5,901 bases of DNA, taken from Methanoregulaceae archaeon (GTDB taxonomy: Archaea > Halobacteriota > Methanomicrobia > Methanomicrobiales > Methanospirillaceae). The stretch covers positions 1 to 5,901 of the forward strand of contig JAJRBS010000182.1 of assembly GCA_028679325.1 (NCBI GenBank), read 5' to 3'. Numbering within the stretch: the first letter of the stretch is position 1; each line of letters begins with the position of its first letter. Below the pieces are notes generated by a model. That model worked only from the letters and a program-made list of their open reading frames with translations. It searched no databases and was not told the origin of the DNA. The position numbers and the translations under genes are program-made. Below, piece by piece: positions 1 to 5,662 of this stretch.

Positions 1-557
1 GGCTCCTCCGGGAGATCTTTGCAAGCCCGCTGCCCCGAAACCATATCATCTTCGGAATTGCCCTCTCAGGAATGACCAAGTCCTTCATCCAGGCAATCAT
101 TATTCTGGTCTTTGCCATAATAATCGGTGCCCGATTCTTTGTCGGATATACCATCCCGCAGACAATACTCTCCATTGCGGGGATCCTTCTCTTCGTCGGT
201 GCCTTTGCGCTTGGTTTTCTCTTTCTCTCGGCAGCCGTCTCAGTCAGCCTTGAAAGTCCGGAAGGTCTTTATGGGATCATTACCCTCCTGACCATGCCCA
301 TCTTCTTTGCCAGTAACGCCCTCTACCCGGTCAGTGCCTTCCCTCCATTTCTGCAGGCGATATCGCTTATTAACCCCCTCACCTACCTGGTGACGGGTAT
401 ACGGTATTTCGCCATAGGGGGAGATTTCCAGGCCATCGGGATCCATTATACCGCTACACCGGGCGACATTCTCTTCGCATTCTTGTTTCTTGTCCTGTTC
501 GGGGTGATTATGTTTGCCCTCGCCTGGTGGCGGTTCGGAAAGGCATCGGTTACCTGA
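1..557 (+). CDS. ABC-2 type transporter permease, C-terminal part (5' end outside window)
   Basis: The reading frame is open from position 3 to a TGA at 555-557, giving 184 visible residues; the N-terminal part lies before the window. The internal ATG at 72 is not a credible start because the frame upstream already reads as protein of this family, including FASPLPRNHIIFGIALSG, which resembles the segment after the first helices of ABC-2 permeases. About five hydrophobic membrane segments follow. The stretch FFASNALYPVSAFPPFLQ, followed shortly by NPLTYLVTGIRY, is the signature of the drug/daunorubicin-type (DrrB-like) ABC-2 permeases. Known role of the family: the membrane subunit that pairs with a separate ATPase to export a substrate such as a drug, lipid or polysaccharide. 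The substrate cannot be told from this fragment. The ATPase gene is probably upstream, outside the window. The gene converges on the helicase gene with only three bases between the stop codons. Confidence 0.88.
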   Translation, partial: LLREIFASPLPRNHIIFGIALSGMTKSFIQAIIILVFAIIIGARFFVGYTIPQTILSIAGILLFVGAFALGFLFLSAAVSVSLESPEGLYGIITLLTMPIFFASNALYPVSAFPPFLQAISLINPLTYLVTGIRYFAIGGDFQAIGIHYTATPGDILFAFLFLVLFGVIMFALAWWRFGKASVT

Positions 558-560
558 ACT

Positions 561-2687
561 TCACGAAGGGGATTCGGGAGAGAAGACCACAAGGTCTGCC
601 GCTTTGAGTTCCTTGGAGAAGAGGGGAAAGTGGTAGTAGTCACTGAGTGCCATTTCTCTTAAAAGGGATTCGGGAATCGCCGGGCAGAATTTATACGTTC
701 CCGGAGGAGGGAGGGGCAAGGCTTCTTCCAGCTTGCGGTCGGATCTCGATTTGACAGAGTTGATCAGATGACAAACACTTCCAATCGCATCTTTCTTCGG
801 CGGATTTTTTATTGTCAGCGACAGGTCGGTGGCGGTGACCGCCAGTTTTTTTTCAGAAGCTCCTCGGAGAAGGAGCGAAAGGGTACTGTTCCATTTCCTC
901 CCCCGGAAGGTATAGATGATCACCTCGGGACCCTTGCGCCCCTGCTGTTCGATGGCATACAGAGCTCCGTCAGTAATTGAAGGGAACTGGCGGATAGCCT
1001 CAAGGAGAAGTTCTTCCTGCCGGGCCGGAAGAGGGAGAACTGATCCCCCGCGGGCGACGACCTGCTCGACCGCCCGGCAGACAACAGACGAGAGTCCTGT
1101 CTGCCCGCCTGTCCAGAAAATGGTGTTCCCCTCCCCCTGCCCGGGGACAACAACCGCAAGCTCGTGGGCATCATCGCTCTTGATGAAGGTCCAGCTCTTT
1201 CCGCCAAGCGAGAAACTCTTCCCGCTGCCCCCGGCAACGAAACGCGAGTCCAGCTTACCGATAAAATCACCGTCAGGTGTCACTGCCCGGAATTCATCCC
1301 CTCCACTGATGACGGAGAAAAGGTCTTTCCAGTTGGAACGGCCAAAGAGTTTTTCTGATTCGTAGCCGGGCAGGAGCAGATCGCCATCCCCTTCAAAAAA
1401 ACCCTTGTCAGTCATATGCGAGAGAAGTGTCTCCAGATCTTTTCCGCTGATTTTCTGGAATGAAGAGAGCCCTCTGACGAACCTCCTCATTTTCGTACGG
1501 GAACTCCTGCGGGACCGGAGAACCTCAAGGAGTATCTGCTGGACGAGGACATCGTAGGGTTTCTGTGGAGGGGAAAGAGGTTCGACCTCTCTTTTCCCGG
1601 CTGATTCGATGACTGCCACCATGCAGAGAAGTTCGAAGGGATTTCTCAGGAGGCAGGCAACATGGGGGGGTCTTCCCCTCCGTCCTGCCCTTCCCATCCT
1701 CTGAAGGAATGATGAGACCGAAGAAGGAGGCCCCACCTGGACAACGACATCAAGGTCCCCGATATCGATCCCGAGCTCAAGTGTACTGGTGCAGATGATG
1801 CACGCACTGCCCGCTCTGGAGAAGGCCTCCTCAGTCTCCTTCCGCATCTCAGATGATAGAGAGGAGTGGTGAACCAGCAGTTGCCCGACCTGTCCCGACA
1901 GGGCCTGGGTGACGTCTTCTGCATCTTTTCTGCTGTTGACAAACACAAGGGCCTTTTTTCCATAGACTGCTGCCGCAAGGGCACGCATCCGGGCTGCCGT
2001 TTTCTCTTCGACCACGAAAGAGAACCTCTTTTCTGTCGGGACCGGAGCGATCTGCACAAGGGCCCGGCCATTTCTGTCCCCGCTGAACCACGAGAGGATC
2101 TCTTCGGCATTCCCAACGGTGGCTGAAAGCCCTATTCTCTGGACCTTCCGTCCTGCCAGTCGATCGATCCTGTCGAGGAGGACCCGCATATGAACCCCGC
2201 GTCCGGATTCGACGAAGGCATGCAGCTCGTCAATGATGATGAACCGGACCTGCCGAAGGGAGGATGAGAGTTCCCTTTCCATAAGGAGAACTTCCAGCGA
2301 TTCGGGTGTTATCATCAGCAGGTGAGGGGGCTCCCCATCCGGCCATTTCCTGTCCCCCCTCGGAACGTCGCCATGCCACTTCATGATGTCGAGACCATTC
2401 GGCAGACAGAAGAGAGAGAAACGTTCCTCCTGGTCGTTGATCAGGGCTTTGAGAGGGGCGATGTAGAGTGCCGCAATGCCAGGTACATTTCGGCGAAGAA
2501 TACCATCTACAACGGGGATGAGCGCAGCCTCGGTCTTCCCTCCTGCCGTTGGGGCAATGATGAGGACATCATTTCCGGCAGAGATCTGCACATAGGCATC
2601 TTCCTGGACCGGACGCAGCTCGTTCCACCCCAACCGGTGGGCGAGGACCTCGCGAACACCTTCATGGAGGAGGGCAAAAGTGTCCAT
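561..2687 (-). CDS. Lhr-family DExH-box ATP-dependent helicase
   Basis: This is a 708-residue superfamily 2 helicase, ATG at 2687-2685 and TGA at 563-561. Visible motifs in order: RPVQ (about 25-28, Q-like motif), Walker A APTAGGKT (45-52), Ia APLKAL (77-82), Ib TPESL (127-131), Walker B DELH (153-156), III SAT (188-190), IV LVFVNSR (247-253), V TSTLELGIDIG (300-310) and VI QRMGRAGR (329-336). Together with the N-terminal pattern and the region after motif VI (a likely winged-helix part, about 377-440, then a beta-rich part from about 455), this fits Lhr/COG1201 rather than Hel308 or RecQ. Family members are 3'-5' DNA or RNA-DNA translocases linked to DNA repair. At 708 residues it is shorter than Lhr-core proteins of roughly 850-900. 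The start matches the usual Lhr N-terminus, although no Shine-Dalgarno or well-placed TATA box precedes it. It lies downstream of ubiX on the same strand after a 113-base gap, so it is probably transcribed separately. Confidence 0.9.
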   Translation of the reverse strand: MDTFALLHEGVREVLAHRLGWNELRPVQEDAYVQISAGNDVLIIAPTAGGKTEAALIPVVDGILRRNVPGIAALYIAPLKALINDQEERFSLFCLPNGLDIMKWHGDVPRGDRKWPDGEPPHLLMITPESLEVLLMERELSSSLRQVRFIIIDELHAFVESGRGVHMRVLLDRIDRLAGRKVQRIGLSATVGNAEEILSWFSGDRNGRALVQIAPVPTEKRFSFVVEEKTAARMRALAAAVYGKKALVFVNSRKDAEDVTQALSGQVGQLLVHHSSLSSEMRKETEEAFSRAGSACIICTSTLELGIDIGDLDVVVQVGPPSSVSSFLQRMGRAGRRGRPPHVACLLRNPFELLCMVAVIESAGKREVEPLSPPQKPYDVLVQQILLEVLRSRRSSRTKMRRFVRGLSSFQKISGKDLETLLSHMTDKGFFEGDGDLLLPGYESEKLFGRSNWKDLFSVISGGDEFRAVTPDGDFIGKLDSRFVAGGSGKSFSLGGKSWTFIKSDDAHELAVVVPGQGEGNTIFWTGGQTGLSSVVCRAVEQVVARGGSVLPLPARQEELLLEAIRQFPSITDGALYAIEQQGRKGPEVIIYTFRGRKWNSTLSLLLRGASEKKLAVTATDLSLTIKNPPKKDAIGSVCHLINSVKSRSDRKLEEALPLPPPGTYKFCPAIPESLLREMALSDYYHFPLFSKELKAADLVVFSPESPS

Positions 2688-2753
2688 GTCTGAGGTTTAG
2701 ATGGGACCGATGAATGCTTCTTGTTTTCGGAAAAAGGCTCAATAAGCTCCTGG

Positions 2754-2776
2754 AAGAAGAGAAGAGAAAAAAGAGA
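2754..2776 (-). terminator. Polypyrimidine tract, likely ubiX terminator
   Basis: On the minus strand this is an unbroken run of 23 pyrimidines containing T6 (2772-2767), starting 24 bases after the ubiX stop codon. Archaeal RNA polymerase commonly stops at T-rich tracts without a hairpin. A 7-base inverted repeat (CTCCTGG 2747-2753, CCAGGAG 2781-2787) brackets the tract, and a second T5 follows at 2735-2731. The placement suggests it ends the ubiX transcript before the helicase gene. This is inference from composition and position. Confidence 0.55.
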
Positions 2777-2800
2777 TCAGCCAGGAGAAGAAGGCCCCAT

Positions 2801-3367
2801 TTATCCATTCCATCTTCTGTACAGGTGGTGTTCAATTCCGAATATGTCCAAAGCCTTTCCCACGATATGGTCAACCAGATCATCGATTTTTTCCGGCCGG
2901 TGATAGAAGCCGGGTGCAGCAGGGAGAATTGTTACCCCTGCCTGGGACAGATGGTACATGTTCCGGAGCTGGATCGTATTGAGAGGAGTTTCACGGGGAA
3001 CAAGAACAAGAGGACGCCTTTCTTTCAAGGTACAGTCTGCAGCACGAAGAAGGAGATTGTCTGCAAAGCCCGTGGCAATTCCGGCTATGGTCTTCATGCT
3101 GCAGGGAATGACAACCATTCCCAGGCTATTATATCCGCCACTGGCAAGGGGAGAGGTGAAATCAAAACTGTCATGGCAACGGGATGCAAGCCGGATCACA
3201 TCATCTTCGTTCCATGCAGTCTCAATCCCGATCATCTTTCCGGCCATGTCTGTCATGATAAGGTCGGATTCGATGCCGAGATCCCTGACAGCTTCAAGCA
3301 TCCGGATGCCGTACACAATTCCACTTGCACCGGATAGCCCAACAATCAGGCGCTGATGGTCTGCCAT
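2801..3367 (-). CDS. ubiX: UbiX-type flavin prenyltransferase
   Basis: This 188-residue protein has the usual length of the UbiX/Pad1 family. Visible signatures are GLSGASGIVYG (10-20, flavin-binding loop with Ser15), Glu49, PCSMKTIAGIATG (88-100, with Ser90), LVLVPRETPLN (120-130) and PAAPGFYHRP (149-158). The family enzyme joins a dimethylallyl group to reduced FMN to give prenylated FMN, the cofactor of UbiD-type decarboxylases, and works as a soluble dodecamer. In archaea this cofactor serves, among others, anhydromevalonate phosphate decarboxylase of the modified mevalonate pathway. No ubiD homologue lies in this window, so the partner here is unknown. The ATG at 3367 is chosen because the flavin loop sits at the expected distance and a TATA box lies about 26 bases before it. 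No Shine-Dalgarno is seen, which fits a leaderless mRNA. The thioredoxin gene upstream is 70 bases away on the same strand. Confidence 0.95.
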   Translation of the reverse strand: MADHQRLIVGLSGASGIVYGIRMLEAVRDLGIESDLIMTDMAGKMIGIETAWNEDDVIRLASRCHDSFDFTSPLASGGYNSLGMVVIPCSMKTIAGIATGFADNLLLRAADCTLKERRPLVLVPRETPLNTIQLRNMYHLSQAGVTILPAAPGFYHRPEKIDDLVDHIVGKALDIFGIEHHLYRRWNG

Positions 3368-3384
3368 GATCTTAAGGATATCAT

Positions 3385-3408
3385 CAGGGTTATATAATCA
3401 TAGCCCTG
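3385..3408. repeat. Imperfect inverted repeat over the ubiX TATA box
   Basis: CAGGGTTAT (3385-3393) and ATAGCCCTG (3400-3408) are inverted copies matching at 8 of 9 positions around a 6-base spacer. The TATA element occupies one arm and the spacer. This arrangement is what a dimeric repressor site overlapping a promoter would look like, but it could also have arisen by chance. Confidence 0.5.
3391..3397 (-). promoter_or_regulatory. TATA box of ubiX
   Basis: The minus strand reads TTATATA here within ATTATATAACCC. Its centre lies about 26 bases upstream of the ubiX ATG, the standard archaeal TATA-to-start-site distance, so transcription should begin at or within a base or two of the ATG. It lies in an otherwise GC-rich stretch and inside an inverted repeat listed separately. 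Confidence 0.6.
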
Positions 3409-3437
3409 CCCTGAAAGCCGGAACAGACCGATTCCCA

Positions 3438-3845
3438 TCAGAGGTGAAAAGCCTTCGTTATCCGCGTCCTGATGGCCTCTTTCGGATATGCACCCACAAT
3501 CGTGTCGGCTACCCTTCCCTGGGAGAAGAGGATAATGGTGGGTATGGCAGAGATTCCAAAACCTCCGGCGATCCTTGGATTTTTATCGGTATTACACTTT
3601 CCGAAGGTCACGATTCCCGCCATCTCCTTTGACAGCTCCTCGATGACAGGAGCCACCATCCGGCAGGGGCCGCACCATTCCGCCCAGAAGTCCACGACCA
3701 GACGGGGCTGGGAGTTCAGCATGGCCGGGAAGTTCGTTGTGTCAAGGGTATGGACGATGCCTGTCGGTTTCGGGTCTTCCGGGTGCAGCTTACTCTCGAA
3801 CTCTTTGAGCTTCTTCTCGCGGATCCGCTGCAGTTCTTCATCCAT
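3438..3845 (-). CDS. Thioredoxin with charged N-terminal extension
   Basis: This 135-residue protein carries a thioredoxin fold from about residue 30 to the end. The active site WCGPC is at 57-61 (redox pair Cys58/Cys61), preceded by VVDFWAE as in classical thioredoxins, with the cis-proline in SAIPT (Pro102). It should act as a cytoplasmic disulfide reductase, normally recharged by a thioredoxin reductase that is not in this window. About 25-30 residues precede the fold, rich in Glu, Lys and Arg (DEELQRIREKKLKEF), predicted as a single charged helix, whereas ordinary thioredoxins are about 105-110 residues. An extra cysteine, Cys84, lies in GKCNTDKN, where many relatives have Val or Ile. The ATG at 3845 is used because the extension reads as coherent protein and the next Met (42) would cut into the fold. 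GGTG lies only one base before the ATG, too close for a normal ribosome site; CTTAAG about 26 bases upstream would fit a weak TATA element and a leaderless mRNA. Confidence 0.93.
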   Translation of the reverse strand: MDEELQRIREKKLKEFESKLHPEDPKPTGIVHTLDTTNFPAMLNSQPRLVVDFWAEWCGPCRMVAPVIEELSKEMAGIVTFGKCNTDKNPRIAGGFGISAIPTIILFSQGRVADTIVGAYPKEAIRTRITKAFHL

Positions 3846-3904
3846 GCACCAAGATATAGTTGAGAAGACTTAAGCTCTGCCATGACGTAAGACCGAAGAA
3901 AGAG

Positions 3905-3918
3905 GGTAAACTATATGT
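3905..3918 (+). promoter_or_regulatory. TATA/BRE promoter of the initiator tRNA gene
   Basis: GGTAAACTATATGT has a purine-rich BRE-like GTAAA followed by a TATA-like CTATATG. A start about 26 bases downstream of the TATA centre falls near 3940, leaving a 5' leader of roughly 9 bases for RNase P to remove. The stronger AATATATA at 3931-3938 is only about 15 bases from the tRNA, too close to be its TATA box. Confidence 0.45.
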
Positions 3919-3928
3919 CTGCAGGTCA

Positions 3929-3940
3929 TCAATATATACT
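3929..3940 (-). promoter_or_regulatory. Possible TATA box for the thioredoxin gene
   Basis: The minus strand reads AGTATATATTGA, a good TATA match about 90 bases upstream of the thioredoxin ATG; it would give a start site near 3908 and a leader of about 60 bases. Two other AT-rich spots (around 3909-3918 and the CTTAAG near 3871) could serve instead, so the choice is open. Confidence 0.3.
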
Positions 3941-3948
3941 CTCCCGAA

Positions 3949-4023
3949 AGCGAGGTGGGGTAGTCAGGATATCCCGACGGGCTCATAACCCGTAGATCGA
4001 TGGTTCAAATCCATCCCTCGCTA
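3949..4023 (+). tRNA. Initiator tRNA-Met (anticodon CAT)
   Basis: The 75-base sequence folds as a full cloverleaf. The acceptor stem is AGCGAGG (3949-3955) paired with CCTCGCT (4016-4022), with discriminator A4023. The D stem pairs GGG (3958-3960) with CCC (3973-3975). The anticodon stem ACGGG/CCCGT (3977-3981/3989-3993) encloses the loop CTCATAA with CAT at 3984-3986. The T arm GATGG/CCATC encloses TTCAAAT. The A1-U72 pair and the three stacked G-C pairs at the base of the anticodon stem (G29-G31 with C39-C41) are the hallmarks of archaeal initiator tRNA, separating it from elongator Met and the Ile tRNA with a modified CAT anticodon. There is no intron. CCA is not encoded and must be added. 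All positions needed for folding are intact, and the gene points towards purF with five bases between the tRNA and the purF stop codon. Confidence 0.97.
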
Positions 4024-4029
4024 TTTTTT
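4024..4029 (+). terminator. T6 terminator of the tRNA gene
   Basis: Six T residues follow the discriminator base directly. Oligo-T just after a tRNA is a typical archaeal termination signal. The last T is also part of the purF stop codon on the other strand. Confidence 0.7.
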
Positions 4030-5447
4030 CAGCCAAACAACTCAAGTCTGGCCTGGTACGTCCCATCCAGAAATTCTACGCTGTGAAATCGCGATTCCTC
4101 CCCAGAGATGGTGACAGGGTAGCACCCTGTCAGGCATCCCGTGCAGAGGTCCTTTTGTTCAATGCCAATCGCATCAACAAGTGCTTCTAAAGATACATGG
4201 TGGAGACTGGTGGCGGTAATCCTTTTCCTGACATCTTCCTCACTCTTGTCACTGGCAATAAGTTCCTCACGGGTCGGCATATCAACGCCCAGATAGCAGG
4301 GGGCCTTAATCGGGGGTGAACCAATCCGGACATGGACCTCTCGTGCTCCTGCATCCCGCATGATCCCGATAATGCGACGGGAGGTTGTGCCCCGGACGAT
4401 ACTGTCGTCCACAAGGACGACGGACTTGTCCTTCAGATGCTTTCTGATCGGATTCAGTTTTATCCGGACCGCTTTCTCCCGCTCTTTCTGGGAAGGCATG
4501 ATGAATGTTCTCCCCATGTAACGGTTCTTCAACAGGCTCTCAACGAAGGGGATACTAGACCGACGGGAGTATCCAATCGCGTACGCGGTTCCTGAATCGG
4601 GAACCGGCCCAACGGTGTCTGCTTCGACGGGTGCTTCCTCATGGAGTTTTGCCCCGATCTTCAGTCTGACATCGTAGACGAGCGCCCCGTCAAGCACAGC
4701 GTCGGCTCGGGCGAAATAGACATACTCAAAGATACAGTGAGCCCTCCGGGCGGCAACGGCGATCTGCATGGAACGCATTCCGTTCTCATCGATGCAGATC
4801 AGCTCTCCCGGTTGAACGTCGCGGATGAGGGTCCCCCCCAGCGCATCAATGGCCACACTCTCTGAAGCAAGGACGATTCCCTGTTCAGTCTTCCCGATAC
4901 ACATCGGTTTGATACCGAGAGGATCGCGGAATCCATAGAGAATCCCGTCTATCAGCATCACAACGGAGAATGATCCCTTTAACACCCGCATGCACCGCTT
5001 CACAGCGTCCTCGATATTGCCCGAGGTGCTCATTTCATCGGTGATTATCTTGGCGATCAGCTCGGTATCCGTTGTCGTGCAGAAGATCTGGCCCCTGCAT
5101 TCATAGTCGTCCCTGAGTTCCCTGTCATTGACGAGGTTGCCATTGTGAGCGATTGAGATGAGATGATCTCTGAAGAGAAAGTTGAATGGCTGAGCATTTT
5201 CCGGGCGGTTGCCGCCAGTCGTCGGGTAGCGGACATGGCCGAGACCAACATTACCCGAAAGACCCTCGAGAATGGCCGGATCAAAGACTTCGGATACAAG
5301 CCCCTGACCCTTGTGCTTGTAGAGGCGGGTACCATCAAACGTCGAGATGCCTGCGCTCTCCTGCCCACGATGCTGAAGGGCATAGAGGGCGTAGTAGAGA
5401 GAAAAAGAGATACCGCCAGCATCCCTGATGCCAACGATTCCGCACAT
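4029..5447 (-). CDS. purF: Amidophosphoribosyltransferase (purine synthesis step 1)
   Basis: This 472-residue enzyme is full length for the family. It makes 5-phosphoribosylamine from PRPP and glutamine, the committed step of purine synthesis, in the cytoplasm. It starts MCGIVGI, so the catalytic Cys2 is exposed once Met is removed and no propeptide is needed. The glutaminase domain shows HVRYPTTG (71-78), HNGN (101-104) and TDTEL (126-130). The phosphoribosyltransferase domain has the PRPP loop VVLVDDSIVRGTTS (343-356). Cys238 (HCIFEYVYFARAD), Cys384 (KAPCYLGVD) and Cys435/Cys438 (CTGC) match the four ligands of the [4Fe-4S] cluster of the Bacillus subtilis type enzyme; a further Cys442 follows. 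This type is controlled by AMP/GMP feedback, and its cluster is oxygen-sensitive. It is the last gene of the LSm-rpl37e-purF cluster, nine bases after rpl37e. The ATG is fixed by the need for Cys at position 2. Confidence 0.97.
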   Translation of the reverse strand: MCGIVGIRDAGGISFSLYYALYALQHRGQESAGISTFDGTRLYKHKGQGLVSEVFDPAILEGLSGNVGLGHVRYPTTGGNRPENAQPFNFLFRDHLISIAHNGNLVNDRELRDDYECRGQIFCTTTDTELIAKIITDEMSTSGNIEDAVKRCMRVLKGSFSVVMLIDGILYGFRDPLGIKPMCIGKTEQGIVLASESVAIDALGGTLIRDVQPGELICIDENGMRSMQIAVAARRAHCIFEYVYFARADAVLDGALVYDVRLKIGAKLHEEAPVEADTVGPVPDSGTAYAIGYSRRSSIPFVESLLKNRYMGRTFIMPSQKEREKAVRIKLNPIRKHLKDKSVVLVDDSIVRGTTSRRIIGIMRDAGAREVHVRIGSPPIKAPCYLGVDMPTREELIASDKSEEDVRKRITATSLHHVSLEALVDAIGIEQKDLCTGCLTGCYPVTISGEESRFHSVEFLDGTYQARLELFG

Positions 5448-5453
5448 CAGCAG

Positions 5454-5458
5454 TCCTT
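5454..5458 (-). promoter_or_regulatory. Ribosome binding site of purF, overlapping the rpl37e stop
   Basis: AAGGA on the minus strand lies six bases before the purF ATG and shares two bases with the rpl37e TAA. Ribosomes ending rpl37e would be placed on the purF start region, suggesting translational coupling. Confidence 0.55.
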
Positions 5459-5639
5459 AGTGAGTAGGGATCTTTGGTCTCTTATGTTCCCACTTGTAGC
5501 TTCTTATCCGTGTGCTCCTGCCAAATCCGCAGGAAGAGCACGTTCTATGCCGAAGGTGGAAGGAGATTTTCCCGCACCTTCTGCAGGCTATATGCACCTT
5601 GCCTGACCTTTTTCCCATTGATGGAGTGCCTTTCGACAT
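5457..5639 (-). CDS. rpl37e: Large ribosomal subunit protein L37e (eL37)
   Basis: This 60-residue basic protein begins MSKGTPSMGKR, the typical eL37 N-terminus, and carries a four-cysteine zinc ribbon: CRRC (19-22) and CSSC (34-37), followed by GFGRSTRIRSYKWEHKR. It is a structural protein of the large ribosomal subunit in archaea and eukaryotes, binding 23S rRNA. The length is normal and all zinc ligands are present. The start is supported by the conserved N-terminus and by a good ribosome binding site nine bases upstream. It lies 23 bases after the LSm gene and nine bases before purF, all on the same strand. The pairing of an Sm-like gene with rpl37e is widespread in euryarchaea. Confidence 0.97.
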   Translation of the reverse strand: MSKGTPSMGKRSGKVHIACRRCGKISFHLRHRTCSSCGFGRSTRIRSYKWEHKRPKIPTH

Positions 5640-5648
5640 ACCTGCTTA

Positions 5649-5656
5649 CCTCTCCC
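5649..5656 (-). promoter_or_regulatory. Ribosome binding site of rpl37e
   Basis: GGGAGAGG on the minus strand ends nine bases before the rpl37e ATG, in the 23-base gap after the LSm stop codon. It is the clearest Shine-Dalgarno in the window, fitting the high expression of a ribosomal protein. Confidence 0.65.
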
Positions 5657-5662
5657 TTCTTT

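Noticed and set aside
72..557. ATG at 72 as the start of a complete small membrane protein
   Set aside because: The frame is open to the window edge and the residues before the ATG fit the ABC-2 permease family, so the gene is truncated by the window, not short.
916..1365. Plus-strand open frame of 149 codons inside the helicase gene
   Set aside because: Its protein is low-complexity, rich in Ser, Arg and Pro, with no family resemblance, and it is antisense to conserved helicase sequence; a shadow frame of GC-rich coding DNA.
2714..3337. Plus-strand open frame of 207 codons over ubiX
   Set aside because: It covers UbiX in antisense. The minus strand carries all UbiX signatures, whereas this frame shows no recognisable domain.
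3911..3938. Palindromic operator around CTGCAG in the tRNA/thioredoxin intergenic region
   Set aside because: Only the 6-base CTGCAG core is symmetrical; the flanks do not match well enough to support a binding site.
3949..4023. Elongator tRNA-Met or tRNA-Ile with modified CAT anticodon
   Set aside because: The A1-U72 pair and the G29-G31/C39-C41 stack identify the initiator.
5163..5606. Plus-strand open frame across the purF start and rpl37e
   Set aside because: It lies antisense to two highly conserved genes and gives no recognisable protein.
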